Assembly: GCA_013398955.1 (NCBI GenBank) | Contig: VWPU01018616.1 | Coordinates: forward strand, 1-64,000 | Direction: 5' to 3' | Source: Callaeas wilsoni | Taxonomy: Eukaryota; Chordata; Aves; Passeriformes; Callaeidae | DNA: 64,000 bases | Shown: positions 37,201-51,500 of the stretch, one piece after another | How positions within the stretch are numbered: the first letter of the stretch is position 1 | Layout of the letters: every line of letters starts with the position of its first letter | The notes under the pieces: generated by a model | Told to the model about the DNA's origin: nothing | What the model saw: the letters and a program-made list of their open reading frames with translations, nothing else | The model's database searches: none | Program-made: the position numbers and the translations under genes

Positions 37201-40200
37201 CATTTGTGTAGTCAAGCATCATCAACAAACAACCAAGATAAGGGTGATTATTGATTATTAAATGGGACTTGACTCACCAAATAAATTATTTGCTTGGAAG
37301 GGTTCACCCCAGTCTAGTCAAGTCTGTAATTATTTTACATCTCCTCAAAGCTCCGATCAAAAGTGCATTCCCTTTTTGTTGCAGTCCTGGGATGGAATGT
37401 ATCTCTCTTTTCTTCCTTGTCTCACTTCTATTCCCTCTGAAATGGCAGAGGGCAGCTCCCTGCTTTCCCACCACACAGGGCTCTTTGCCCAGGCTTGCTC
37501 CAAAGCCTTGTGTGTTTCAGGGAGGAAAAGCCATGTTCTGTGCATCATGATCCATGCTCCTGTATCTTGTGCGAGGATTGATGCATGGGCCCTCATTTCT
37601 TCAAACGAACTTTGGGGAGCTTAGAGAGGTAGCGGATTTTATCCATCTAGGCTCCCTGATGGTCACTGTGGACAAAACTAGCAACTTCAAATAGCATTTC
37701 ATATCTTGAGTTTGACTGAGTCTGCAGATGGCAGTTCCCAATTCCTACTCCTCATTAATCTTCCTCAGTTCAGATGGTGTGATTTTTTCGCAGAGGTTCT
37801 GTGTCTTAGGAGGCAAAATATCTCTTTATGCACTAGGGAACAAAAAAGCACCATTTTCTTCCTGTGCAGGGTTAGTTTTGGCAAAAAAAAGAAAAAACAA
37901 AAACAAACATTTTCAACTTAAGAAGATGAGCAAAAAGATACAGAAAGAAAGTGTAGAAGTCATTTACTCACAAATTCTGAAAAGTTGTATCTTATTATTT
38001 AGAACTGCCCACATATTCTTTAGTTCTTGGTTTTACAGTTCCATACACAAACTTTCGTTATCCCTGAGCATTCATAATCCAAACAGACCTCTAAGGTACT
38101 GCTGTCTGCAAGAACTGTAAACTCTCTCAAGCTGAAAAGAATATTTTTAATAAATAATTTTTTTAAAATTTCAGAACTTTTGGACCATTCTATTTCTTCC
38201 AGGCTTCTGACCTCATTATGGTCAGTACCTGCAAGACAATATGAGTAAGTAAGGAATTAACTGAAATGCTGGTGGATAAATAGTCCAATCTTTTTGTTGC
38301 TGTGCACGGAATCCTGGTTTTGTATTTTCACTGTGAACATTGGCTTCTGATCACTATTCCTGAAAAGATAACTCTCTAAGTTCTTATTGGCTCATAAATC
38401 AGATTTTTCATTTCAACTGCTTTTCCTTCAGAGTTTTTGTTGTGTACAACACAACTGGTATTGATACACACAGACACATGAGTGAGATGGCAATATTTCA
38501 TTATTATAACATATTTCAAACCTTAAATATTTTTTACTTTCAGCTTTGGTTTGAGCTTTTAATGCTGAATTTTTATATCTGCAATGTACTATTTGAGTAA
38601 TCGTAGCTTAAAAATACATATCCAGACTTAAATTTGGGCAGATAAAAATATTTCTTGAAGCTACTTTTTCTTCTTGAGAAACATGGAGATCGTAGCAAAT
38701 TTTAACAACATAATGAAAAATCACATAAAAATGTAAGTGTAGTGAAAAATTATGTGGAAATTATGGAAGAAGGAAGCTGTTGAGATACTGCTGTCAAATC
38801 TTTTCAGCTATGTCAGTGCTGTTAAGGAAAAAAAAATGTGTAGCTGCACACCAAGGCCAAATGACGGGAACTAATTTGCATCTCTTCTGGTTAGAGACAG
38901 TGTCCTTCCAAGTAGATTTGTTTTAGAGGTAGACCTAAAGGGAGGAAGTTAATTAGCAATAGTTGAGAATGATCAGGTATCTGGGCCTCAGAATCACTTC
39001 TTGGACCCGTGCTAGTACTACGTCCCAAGTAACCTAAGTTTTAGTATCTCTGCTCCCTCAGGAAATGGCTTGAAGACACTCTGGCCCCTATCCAGAAGAT
39101 ATGCTGGCTTTTCTGACCATGGAAATGGTCACAGTGTGCCTGAGGTTTCACGCAGAAACTGGGAGACTTCTGACACGCGTGTGTGGTATTCAGAGGCATT
39201 CCTGTGTTCACCTGTGTAGACACAGTGCAATCAGTCTGATTTCCTCTGCTGAGGTAGTTGTATATGATTATTTGTGGTTTCTAAAAAGTAAAAATTAAGC
39301 ACCTTAATAGGATATAATTTGCATATTGCCTCAGTTTAAAATACTCCTGTTTAGTCACCAGTAAAATACCTCATAAACTTCAAACATAAAAAGATAGCAG
39401 TGGGGTGCAACTGAAATCTACCCTTTGACAGACAGCTCCTGCAGTTAAAAAGATCAAACTAAGTGTGACTAAAAGTCATACCCACCCCAGATTTTGGAAA
39501 CACCATGATCTTTTAACACATAGTGTTATATTGACTCACGCAAGTTAAACAAAACTAAAGCTACAAAGACTTTATTAACATCAGGCGAAAGAAACATCTT
39601 TTGCAGTAAGGTTTTTTCCCCCACAGGTGGGAAAGCATAGTATGAGCTTAGAAACAATAATTAAGAGCTTTACCTAGAGAAAACCACCATGTTAATTCTC
39701 AGATGCCTCTATGGACAGCACTGGGAGTGAACAGCAAATGCGCTCGATAGGCTGTTAAATAGGATTGGCTGTCAAACAAGAATTTGCCATGCTTCACCGT
39801 TTGTTTTTGCTTCTCATGAAATGAAAAATAGGCCTTTAGAGCGTTCTGGGAAAAAACAGAACTGGATGAGAAATACGCTGTCTACAAAGAAGACAACTGT
39901 GAGGATTGCAGGAAAGGTACAGAAATAGCTTCAAAACTTCATTTTACCTTTTCTAGAGCAGAGCTTTCCAAATTGTAAGCAAATCTTTTGGCCGCTGGCA
40001 ATCAGCCTTGCTCCTTAGGTAGAGAAGGATGAATAAGTCCAACAGCAAACCTCGAGATATTTCCTCTGTTTGCAAAGTATACTATGAAAGAAACTCAAAC
40101 AAAACGGTTCTACTATTAAATTAAAATCAGTTTTGCATCATTAAAAATGCTCATCTGTTACATCCTGAGCTCCCAGATCACTGTCGGCTTTTTAGGATTT

Positions 40201-40572
40201 GGTGAATGTCACTGGAAAAAGCCTATGAGCAGTTTATTTCATCATTCAACTTCCTTTGAGCCAATAAAACATTACAGGTGAAATTCAGTTATTATTGATC
40301 TTTAACATTTAGGTATTGAACTCTCAACTAGTCTGATTTCAGGTACTTGTTTTTTGTAGCCAATCACAAAAGAAGCATCTGATATCATTTTTTTAAAATA
40401 TATTTTTAACTTGGTTTTTCAACATTAATAACAGCTGCTACTAGTAAGTATCCCTCCTTAGAACTGATGGCTCTCTGCAGTAAAATGATGCTAAAGTGAT
40501 CTCTAGGAAAAAGTATAGGTGGGATTCCACTGTATGATTGGTTTCTAATTATCTTTGCAGTATGTTAATTTT

Positions 40573-40623
40573 AGATGCTGATGAGAAAAAACAATTTGAG
40601 ATGCTGATGAGAAAAAACAATTT
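40573..40623. repeat. Tandem duplication, 26-bp unit, two copies
   Basis: AGATGCTGATGAGAAAAAAC plus AATTTG is repeated with no difference over the 25 bases of the second copy. Confidence 0.95.
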
Positions 40624-41429
40624 TTAAGCATTATGTTTTCGAGAAAGACTCGGCAGCAACTACAATGGATTAGAAGAAAATGAGTAGAATCTGATATTTA
40701 AAAAAAAAAACCCTTCTTTAAAAATCTGCAATAATCTCTTCTGTAGCATTCTGCTGAATTCCATAGCAGGCCTATTCAACTGCATTTACCAAACATCTAG
40801 CATCAGAACAAAGAGACAAACAAAGCATTTCAAAAAGCTCCTATTTTGTTAAGTTTTATGGCATTGCTTCATAATGGACAAAGCAGCAACTCTTTATTGT
40901 CACAGAAATGGATAAATTTTTATTACTTCTGTTGATCTTAAAAATGTCCATTTTAGCCCATGTTCTGGCACTTGGAGATCAGCTATTTACAACAGCTGGT
41001 TACAGAGCTAGCACATGTGGATCTATGGACGTAATATCTGCACATTTTATTTGGAAAAGCATCTTTTGTGTAGTCCCCCTTTTGACCAACCAAAATTAAG
41101 TATGATGTCCCTGTACCAGAAGGGAAGATAAACAGATGAGGGAATCAGGGTTTTTCAGCATATTTCTCTAAGCATATAAAAATTCCTGTTTTGCAGAGCA
41201 CAAAAGAAATCAAGCAGAGGCTGTTCATTGCTTGCCACTCTAATTCTCTTTCAGCCAACACTTTATAGCTTCCCACTTCACAATTGTCTCCCAGATTCAG
41301 AGCCAAGAGCAGAGTAGACTTTCTTCAAGCTTCATATTTGCCTTTGGGCTTCAATATGAACTCAGCTGCCTCTTTTAGCAAGCCACTTGAAATAAAGCAG
41401 TTTATTTAAGCAAGTTTCATCTTGGAGTG

Positions 41430-41450
41430 TTATTATTATTATTATTATTA
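41430..41450. repeat. (TTA)7 microsatellite
   Basis: Seven perfect TTA units. Confidence 0.95.
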
Positions 41451-44400
41451 CTACCATTGTCATAACTCATAATGGGGGTTTGTATTATGAGACTGCCTGT
41501 AAGCTATCACAGAATGTCTTGTATAAATATAACTTGTGCAAAAGAGCTCACATTTGAAGTGTAAAATGAGAGACAACAGGTGGAAGAAGCCATCAGCTGG
41601 AAGGGAGCACAAGGGAACAATGAAGCAATTACGAACAGTTGATGAAGCAGCAGTCAGAGAACACCAGCTGCTTAACTATTGTGGGAGCTCTAATTACAAT
41701 TCTTCTTGGGAGAGTGAATTACTCTTGGAGTGCTCTGCCCAGAAGCCTCCCTCAGGAAGGAGTACGTGATTTTGTGAAGAAGGAAAATGCAGCAGAGGGA
41801 AGTGCAAGTTCTCTGTCCTCCTTTCTGGGCCGGGCAAAGCAAATCAAGTTCACGTGTGCAGTGCGCTCCTCTTTACAGACTCAGAGCAGTACAGCATGTA
41901 TACAGTACTGTCCTTGAGCTGTTAACATGAGGATCTCTAACACAATCAAGTGTGTTATTTCAGTACAGCTATCCAGGTATTAAGATAAATCATGTCAAAA
42001 ATCTTAGTATTAATGGCTCCATACTATGCATTGACATGATCCACCTTAATGGCTTTTCTTCCACAGCTGCTACAATGTACTATGTCAAAGCATAATATTG
42101 AGTGTTTCATTTGAAGTGCTACATCTTATCAAACCTTCTTTTGCAGTTATTCAAATGTATAATGTCAGCACCTAGTATGGAGTTCATAAGTGGATCTTTG
42201 ACAAGATGAATCATGACAATACATGGTAATGATTGTTATGACACCAGGCAGTGCTTAGTAAGAATGAAAAAGCTCCTGTGTGTAAGCACATTAAATTAAA
42301 TTCAAAATATTTGGATTTTGCATTGTGTTTAATATAGAGGGAATTAATTCAAACCAAATATGGACTAACCTGGAAGAGTCCTTCCTGCATACTAATGGAA
42401 CGTCTTTCTCCTCTTCGAGAATGTGTAGCCCTTCTGATTAGAAGTGAATCTTTTCCAGCAAGGTTAAAAGGAATGTGAACAGCTTATTCCTATGTGCACT
42501 GTATGGGAAAGATAATGAGATCTTTCAATGGGTCATTGTTAAACTATTTTTTTTTTCCTGTCAAATCTTGCTGGGGGTATTTGAAGTTAAAACAGCAGTG
42601 TGCCAGGTTTGACAGTACTTCCATCAAGGGAGTCTTCCAAACTGCACAAAGAGAAACTGTATGGAAAATTTGGTTCAAATCACTTTTGTCCTTTGTGCAA
42701 CTGAGAAGACTTCTTTAGAACTATTGTCTTAATTCCACATCCACTATGAGTACTGAAACCATGAAACTCTCTTTTGTCTTGTGCTTTCTCAGTATATATT
42801 TGCACTGATGCATATTGCTGAATGTATAAGAAAGTATTCTAAGACCATAAGTCAAATTGATTCTGTGGTACTGGAATAAGGACATTTGCTCTTCTAGAAT
42901 TTCAGGATTTGCAACAACCAATATAGAATTGTTCATATGAAGCACAACAGTTTTACCTGGAAAAAATTAACAATCACCACTAGGACACAGAGTCTCAGAA
43001 ACAGAAGCAGCAATTTGTTCCATGCGGTGTTCAGAAGGACCATGAGTTACATCATCCTAGAACAAACTGCGAAGAATCCACTCCCTGGACCTTCTTTCAA
43101 CAGCCTAAACAAAAATGTGAGAGTAAAATAAAGAAAGGAAAAGAAATATCATTACATGTGCACATTTAGGCAGATGAATCAAGTCCCTAAATTATTTTTG
43201 CAAAGTGAATGTTCTACCTAACCTCACATTTTGATTCATATTAACAGACTTTTTTAATACATCCATTGACTAAGAAATCCGATAATATTTGTACTTTCTA
43301 CCTTTTTCTGAATCAGGAAGCCATACAGCTTGCTAATAGTACTGGAGAGTTAAAGTGAAGTCCTCTGAAGTCCTCAGGCCTCTGAAGTGAACTTAATCCA
43401 TACAGCTCTGGGGATTTTAGTCTTTTTACTTGTTTCATTTACCTTTTAACCTGATATTGTATCCTACATTTTATGAAATGACACTAGGCACCTATTCATC
43501 TGTCATAGGCAACTGAACCAAGGCCTAGGCGTCCAAATTTTTACCATTAGGAGCTTTAAGTGCCTTTTTTACTTGCCATTGATATTGGATTCAATTACTT
43601 TAACAATTGTCACCTCTTATCTCTGTATTAAGTCTCAGAAACCAGAAACGGTTATGTCTACCAGCTGTCTTCCTATAAACATAGTGAACTCCTATGTAAA
43701 TTTTGGCCACACATAATGACTTAAGGAGAAGGTATTATACAGGAAAATTAGACAATATATCACACATGGTAATAATACATTGTGGTAGATTTAAGTCATA
43801 AACCATTACATAGAGCTGAAAACCCCAAAAGTCAGTATTACCTTTATGAAGAAAATTTTATGAAGTTTATGAACACAAATGCTTAGTCGTGATCAAGACT
43901 TAAAAATTAGCAATAAAAATACATGTATATGTACATGAGTGATTATGCCTTTAAACCCAAAGTAATCAGTCAACTAGATAACATGCTCAGTTAATCCATA
44001 TCTCTAAGCTGAGAACCAGTTGGTTAGAAGATCATAATTTTGATTGACTGAATATGGTGTTGCACTGACTTATTTTTACAGGAAAATAACTGGAACATTT
44101 AAATTTTCCTCCAAAATGTCCAAATGTAGGTGAATCTTCTTCAAAGAATTTTGTCTGGAGGATGCATTGCTTTGGTTTTTAAAAATAAGTCAGCTGTATT
44201 TACAAAACTCTTCTACACAGACACATGAAATGTTCATCACCTTTTATATGTTTTGCGTCATTGCAATAAAAAAGACAGGACCACCCAAAAGATGCTCAAA
44301 AACTCAAGCTGTTTGTTTCTGACAAATGTCACACTCATGTAGCTGAATTTGAAAAGGTGTGTCTGGAAGGTACAAAGTACAGCTGAAAGCAGAAGGAACA

Positions 44401-44802
44401 GATCCAAGCATCCCACACCTGCTGTGGACCATGGTGCCACCCTCCATGAGATTAGTGGCACAGGGCCAACAGTGTCATGCTTCAACTACCAGAGAATACG
44501 AGTTAATAATTAAAAAGAATGTGGGGAAGGTTGGGGAACGGAAATATCCCTTTTGAGAACAATTTCATGCATTGCCAATAAATGAATATTTGTGAAAGAG
44601 GTCAGTATCAGTCACCAATATTATTTTTAACTTATACAGTACATTATTCATTTCAAATGTACCTAATAGATTGCATAAAGCTTTCTACGCCGGCTGTACT
44701 AAAAGTGTGAGTTAAAAGGATGCTAATTCTATGCAGAAAAGTCTGTTTGTTGCTAACAAACTCTTGCTGGACTTCGCAAAATTACATACATCCTAGAACC
44801 AG

Positions 44803-45298
44803 AGAATCATAGAATGGTTTGGATTGGAAGGTACCTTAAAGTTCATTTAGTTCCACCCCCACCACCACCATGGGCAGGGACACCTTCCACTTGGCCAGGT
44901 TGCTCAAAACCCATGCAGCCTGGCTTTGAACACCTTCAGGGAGGGGGCGTCTGCAGCTTCTCTGGGCAGCCTGTTCCAGTGCTTCACCAGCCTCACAGTA
45001 AAGAATTTCTTACATCTAATGTAAAGCCACCATCTTTCAGTTCAAAGACATGACCCCTTGTCCTATCACTAATTCCCTTCTAAAAAGTCCCTCTTAGACT
45101 TTCTTGTAGCCCCCTCTTCACGTATAGCAGGAAGGCAATTCCTTAGAGCATGAAGGCTTCTCTAAGGCCCCCTCAGCGCCTTCTCTTCTCCAGGCTGACC
45201 AACCCCAACTCTGTCAGCTTGTCCCTATACAAGAGCACCAGGCCTCTGGTCATCTTCATGGCCCTCCTCTGGACTTGCTCCAGCAGATCCATGTCCTG
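44803..45298 (-). mobile_element. CR1 LINE fragment (minus strand)
   Basis: Starts AGAATCATAGAATGGTTTGG (reverse complement of a CR1 3' end) and runs through GGAAGGTACCTTAAAG, ATGGGCAGGGACACCTTCC, AGGTTGCTCAAAACCC, CAGCTTCTCTGGGCAGCCTG, AAGAATTTCTTACATC, CTTGTCCTATCACTA, CTTCTCCAGGCTGACC to GACTTGCTCCAGCAG and ATCCATGTCCTGG. Good preservation suggests it is younger than the 23170 copy. The plus frames at 44814-45053 and 45150-45422 are antisense CR1. Confidence 0.95.
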
Positions 45299-47744
45299 GA
45301 CTGCTTTGTCTTGCCACAGAGACCACTGCCCTTGGCACAGAAACGAGGAATTCCCTTTTTCTGGTTTGAATTTTGCTTGGTATGTGAAACACTCCCTACA
45401 TACTGCTGAGATAGATGCCTAGTGTAGCGATTTCTTCTATGTACACGTCTAAATACACTTTCTTATGAACGTCCCAAATTTCTGGGCCTTTGGGAAAGAT
45501 GTCTGATATTTCTTATTGGCTTTTGGCTTTCAGATGTTACACCAAGAAGAAATTTACTCGCAGCAAGTGGAAGAAAAACCCCAGTGTCTACGACGCTTCA
45601 AAACACCCCTTACATTTTGAATCACAGTATTGTATTCCAGGGTTTTAATAATAAAAAAAAATTATAAGAATGAATTTTTCAGTGTCAAATTTGAACTGTC
45701 TAAATGCCAATATAAAAAGTATGAGTACATGGACATGGAAAGTTTATTTTAAGAAGGTATAAATACGCCAACATCACACATTTGTACTACAACAGAACCT
45801 CTTTAGGGAATCAATTCAGTGAAAGGTGGAGTAAGTTTAGGGCAACATGCAACTCAAAACAGAACAGGCGAGTAAAACTCAATAGCTGAGCATTCCTTAA
45901 TTTTCACAGGTAATAGAGATTTTTGTAGAAAGAGCTCCATCAGCAAATTCTGCTCATATTTTGTCTTCTGCTACAATTCCTGTACTCCATAATGCACAAC
46001 ACATATTTTGTTACCCATTGCCCTGAGATAAAAAATACCCAGATGTTCAGGAAGATGCTTGGCAAAGAGGTGGTATATACTTCAATGCATAGGAAGGATG
46101 GATGCTAGAGTGAATGAAGTGAATGATTTTATACCTTAAGATAAGTGTTTATGGAGTGCTAAAGCAAGTAGGATGCAATAAAATGATGAGGCAGCTAACA
46201 GAGGAGAGCATTGTGCAAGATATCAAAAACAAGAAAAGACATTATGAAATCAATGTAATAAACAGTATATTCTTTTATTCTGAGAAAGAAATTCATTTTT
46301 AAAAACCCAACTTTCCTATATTCTATGAAAAAATAAGTAAATGTAGGCAGTATTTTACATACAACTTTAACTACACCATTTCTTGTTGAAATACCGTATT
46401 TGAATATTTTTTTAAAGCAAATTAAAAAGCAGTTACAGAAATTCCTGTGTATTTGCCTCCTTTCATTTTCCATTTTTTATAATTTACACTCCTCTTCTTA
46501 CATATGTGGAAAACCAGTAGGGATACAGTACTGATTCTTAATCATAGCAGTTAAAAATTTTGTTAGCCCACAAAAGCATTTCTTAAGAGTACAATAGAGC
46601 AACTATACACAAATACCTCCGTAAGAAATTGTGACAGGTCATCCATTTCTGTTTTGAATATTTATTTTCAAAATAGAAAACATTAGAACACGTATGAATT
46701 ATTTTCCTGATCTTTCACAGATATGTAGTCAACACTGATTATTAAAGGTACACGGATTATTTTATTTTGTATTTTGAGCTTCTACCTATGCTGTTTTCAG
46801 CCAAGACAAAGTTTGACAATTATGACTGGAGACCACAGTCAAGTTACCTAATTCCCAACTGCTGCACCTTGCTCAGGAAAACAAAGTATCAAAATTCCGT
46901 TGTACTAATCTTTAAATATTCAGTTACCAGCTCAATTCCACACAGCTATTTAAGCAAGAAGCTAGGTACAAAAGCTGGCATCTAAATATTAGCATTGCAT
47001 TTTTCCCTCAGAAAAAAGTCAGAGGAACTTTTTCAAAGAATATGATGAGATCAGGAAGTGTGGAATATGTGTTCATGGTATTTGACATTCCATGTTTAAA
47101 TGATTGTCTAAATAACATTGAGTCAAAATTACTGGGAGCTGAGCATGTAAAATAAAAGTGAAGTGAAGTCTTGTGTGACAGTTTCTTTGAAAAGTATCAC
47201 CAGCTGGGCAAACCTATCGTCAGTTTACTTCAAGGATTTATTTTAAAATTCAAAAAGTTGTGTGTCAAAGTCTAGATGAGTCTTATTTAATTATCGTTTC
47301 TCAGAGCATATCACCTTTCATGGGAGATCAGATGAAGTGGATATTAATTTCTAGTTTCCTTTGGATTCTCTTTTTGACATATCTATTTGATTTGCAGATC
47401 CATTAACTAAAAGTCTCTGGACTAATCTTTGCCTTATTTGGCATATTAAACGCACAACCAAGTGTAAGATAATATGCCTGAAGGCATTGCTGTTTGGAAA
47501 AGGAAAATAATAATTTTGCAAAAAGTAGACTGTTGAAAAATATGGAAACGTTTCTCAAAAAAAAATCAAACTAGTACATTTTCACATTTTCAGGGAAATT
47601 TCTTATGCAAAAAATCTCAACTTAAGGGCAATCTGAGTAGTTATATGCACTTTTTTACACACATTTATATACTTCCTAACAGACATACATGTATTTAATG
47701 TTTTGAACTGGTGTCATATTTTCCCAACTTGCTTTTGTACTATA
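45299..47744. other. Unassigned AT-rich sequence, no gene seen
   Basis: Nothing recognised between two same-strand CR1 fragments. The gap does not resemble a single CR1 that has been split: both flanking copies carry their own 3' end. Confidence 0.55.
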
Positions 47745-48517
47745 TTATAGAATCATAGTGTGGCTTGTGTTGGAAGAACCTTAAAGATTATCTGATTCTA
47801 CCCACGACCACCACCATGGGCAGGGACACATTTTACTGGACAAGGTTGCTCAAGGCCCCCTCCAACCTGGCCTTGAACACTCCCACAGCTGGGGCATCCA
47901 CAGCTTCTGCGGACAACCTGTGCCATTGCCCCACCACCGTCATAGTAAAGAATTTCCTCCAAACGTTTAATCTAAATATGCTCTATTTCAGTTTGAAGCC
48001 ATTCCCCCTATCACTACATGCCCTTGTAAATAGTTTCTCTCCACCTTTTCTGTAGGCTCCCTTCAGGTACTGGAAGTCTGCAATTAGGTCACTCTGAAGC
48101 CTTCTCTTCTGCAGGGTGAACAATCCCAATCCTCTCTGTCTTTCCTCGTAGGAGAAGTGCTCCATACCTCTCATCATCTTGGTGGCCTCCTCTGGACCCA
48201 CTCCAACAGTTCCATGTCCTTCCTGTGCTGAGACCCCCAGAGCTGGATGCAGCTCTGCAGGTGGGGTCTCTCCAGAGGGGAGCAGAGGGACAGAATCCCC
48301 TCCCTGCCCTGCTGCCCACGCTGCTCTGGATGCAGCCCAGGACACGTTTGGCTCTCTGGGCTGTGAGTGCCCATTGCTGGGTCATGTCCAGCCTCTCACC
48401 CACCAGCACCCCAAGTCCTTCTCAGCAGGGATGCTCTCCATCTGTTCATCCCCAGCCTGTGTTGATATGGGGGGTCGCCCTGACCCAGGCATAGCACCTT
48501 GCACTTGGCCTTGTTAA
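47745..48517 (-). mobile_element. CR1 LINE fragment (minus strand)
   Basis: Starts ATAGAATCATAGTGTGGC and continues through CACCATGGGCAGGGACAC, CAACCTGGCCTTGAACAC, CAGCTTCTGCGGACAACC, TTCAGGTACTGGAAGTCTGC, GTGGCCTCCTCTGGACCC, CCCCAGAGCTGGATGCAG, CAGCCCAGGACACG, TGCCCATTGCTGGGTCATG, CACCCCAAGTCCTTCTCAG to CTTGCACTTGGCCTTGTTA. It reaches further 5' into the reverse-transcriptase end than the other minus copies. Overlapping frames up to 120 codons here are CR1-derived; the minus frames are decayed sense coding. Confidence 0.95.
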
Positions 48518-51500
48518 ATAACCAGGTAGAAATACACTGAGAATAATGATACTTTGCTCTTTACAAAAGCTGTATCTGTTCTACATAGTGCTAAGGCAGG
48601 TTTATCCATGAGCAATGCTATGTGCACCGAGATCCTTTGGGGCACGGCACTGAATTAATATGTCATACTTTGGAAAATGAATGGGAGAGATGAAAAACCT
48701 TGAATTTATTCTCACCCTAGAAATTCTTTACTAAATGCATGGGGGTGAAATTCAAAAGTGAAATATTGTATATTTAGAAAAAAATTTAATATCCCAGGAA
48801 TAAACCTCATCTGTGTTTGGGATGACTTAGCAACACCTGAAGAGGTGCAAGTGACACCTTTAAAAGGAAGGAAAGAAACTGCTCCCATCTTCTGTCCAAT
48901 AAGGTGGCAGATGACAGGAGGTCCTAGAAGCTGCTCAAACATATAATTGACATTTTCCAAAGAGAGCAAAGAATCCAAGAGAAATCAGTTGGTAACTGAT
49001 TTCATTCAGTTATTTCATTCATATTGCATCTTATTGTACATAGCTGATTTCAAGTAATATCTTAAAAACAATTATAAGAACATATATTACTCTAAACTGT
49101 ATTTTCTTTAAATGTAAAGTTTTCAAACTTCCTTCACTTGACCTCATGTCAGGTACTTAATAGCTTGGAGTCCAGTGTATGTTGGGTAACTGGAGTCCTT
49201 GTCCTGTCTGTGCAGAAAAGCAAGCATATGAAAAGCATAATTCAACTCACCTAAAAATTGATATCAGACTAATACCACATGTTTTATCTAGCTACAGAAA
49301 TTCTGGTAGATTCCATGGAAGTCCTTCCATGTAATCTCTTATTACTAGATCCTGTTCATGGTAGACAGACAACTAAATCTGCCACTGTTGAGTTGACTGG
49401 ACCTACTCACTTTATTAAATTCACATGCAAGCTTAAATATTCTTTTGTGCTGTGGTTTATCAGAGTGCCATAGACAAGAAAACACTGGGTTTAGAAGCAG
49501 AAGTCACAATTCAGTTCAATATCTTTTTCTATATCTAGTTCACTGGGTTAATGTGTCCTCACCTCAATATATGGACGTGGAACTAAATAAATCTTTTGCA
49601 GTCATCTTATAACACTGAATGGAAATGCTCTTGAGGTCAATGAGTAAATATGAAACCGAATTAATTTGGTTCAGTAGTTCTAAGGTGCATCATATTTTTC
49701 ATTGTCCTGCATATACCAGTTTGTGAAAAATCAGGACATTTTCTCCTTCATAAATATAAAACATAGCCATGCTAACCAGAAGATTTAGAAGTAGATTTCT
49801 AATTGTGTAATATGGTGGCTTGCTCTTATTACCTCACTTTATTATAACACCTAACTTCACCAAAGTGTATTTCAATCCCCTCAGTGCCTTAGGGTATAGG
49901 ACATATATTCTATAAAGAGGTATTTGCATGATTCCACAAGCGTGTATCAAAGTTCTGACAGTGCACTGAAAATAATTAAAATGCATTTGAAAGGTCTGGC
50001 CCTGGGCATTAGCTCCCTTTTTATAACATGCATCTTGCTGCAAAATGCAAAATCTCTGGTTTTCCAGACCACCCTATTGGAAGGATAGTGAGCACAAGTG
50101 TTACCAACCTCCACGAAATAGTACTCTTAACCGGATTTTTGAGGTGTGATAACTAGATTTGTTTTAACAAGCTATCATATTTTTTACAAAATTAATTACT
50201 TGTATGATAAATACTCAATCATAATAATTACTTAAACTATGTTTGAGACAAGTATTTTGCTCTTCAGCTGGACTACTATAGTCCATGAAATGTTAAAGCC
50301 TTATTTATATCAAAATATAAAATTATGCTTATATTGGGTGTGAATGGGAGGAGATTCTATAGAAATATTTTGGTCTAGTAAACATGCATGGTTTAGAAGG
50401 ACTTTTTTCCTCTCCTTATTTTGATTAATAGTGATAATTTTCATTTACTAAATTATCTTCTGTATTACAGTATTCATAATTTTCTGACTGCTCTTCTGCA
50501 AGAACATTAAACTGTATTTTCAGCTCTAATTACCAGTACTTCTCCATTCTCATTGCTCCTTGCACATCTGTCATTGAATTTACCCGCTATTGTTGTCTTT
50601 TTCCTCCCTCAGCATCCACATTTTTTGTACATCCAAAAGAAACAATTGATATTGTATTATGGTTGTTTTTCCTGGAGAGAAATGTGCCTGCAAATGAGTC
50701 TATTGACTGCTTCACTTTCAGGCAAGTTATCTTATAAAAAATTATGTGTGAGAACTGGTGCATTCATTACGGCTGACCTGCTGGGATATCAGCAATGTGG
50801 TAGTGCAGGTTTTTGCTTATTTTAAGCTCTGTATATAGCTGGCAACATATTTTGTTTATATTATTGATAATAAGCAGTATTTGTCTGGCATCCTTCCAAG
50901 AGAAGCACACTGACATAAGTTTATTTTATATCTCAGAACATATGCTATGGGTTTTTTATACTCTGTCTTCAATATAATTTCAGATGATTGCATCACACAT
51001 ACAGAATTTGCAAGTTTGAAAAGATGATGATATGAGAAAATTTCCAATGCCTTCTCATTCAATTACTGCTAATTGTTGTTATATTCTGCTTGTCTATGTG
51101 AAGCCTTGGTACCATAGTGAGATAGAGATGGCCATTTTATACATGCAACACATTTGTGAAATGCAGAAACATTTAAAAATAAATAAGAAGAGATTTGGCA
51201 CTGCATAAGGGGGAAGCATTTTTTGTGTAAGATAATTTTGTATGGGCATTAACCAAGCAAGTCAGGCCTTTGTGGGTTTATGCCTTACAGAGCATATCAG
51301 TGACTGAGGCACCTGCCTCCCAGTAGCACTTATCTTGAAGGTGATATATTCTCATCTTCCCCCTTCATAGCTCTGAAAATGAACCCCTCAGTTCAGTGGG
51401 ATCAGATGGTAATAAATTCACATAATTACATACTTGTTAAGGAGGTTAAGGTTATTTTGTTTGGATAACGTGACTATAATTTATTTTGTCTGTAAGGTTT

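Larger units (their letters stand above)
34258..44802. other. Ten kilobases without a recognised gene or transposon
   Basis: Begins with an A14 run (34258-34271). No confident gene. Contains a 26-bp tandem duplication (40573-40623), a TTA microsatellite (41430-41450), and a stretch near 36420-36560 that looks conserved-noncoding in character (TAAT-rich, ATTAATTAAGG). Frames of 120-130 codons at 37262-37624 and 37728-38120 have no recognisable domain. Confidence 0.5.

Noticed and set aside
37251..38120. Frames of 99-130 codons as a two-exon gene
   Set aside because: The frames overlap in different phases, contain no recognisable domain, and show no consistent splice sites.
40908..41099. Small plus frame with a signal-peptide-like hydrophobic start
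   Set aside because: A hydrophobic run after Met is common in AT-rich DNA; 63 codons with no cysteine pattern, cleavage context or neighbouring exons to support it.
47983..48409. Minus frames of 106-120 codons
   Set aside because: They are decayed CR1 sequence on its sense strand.
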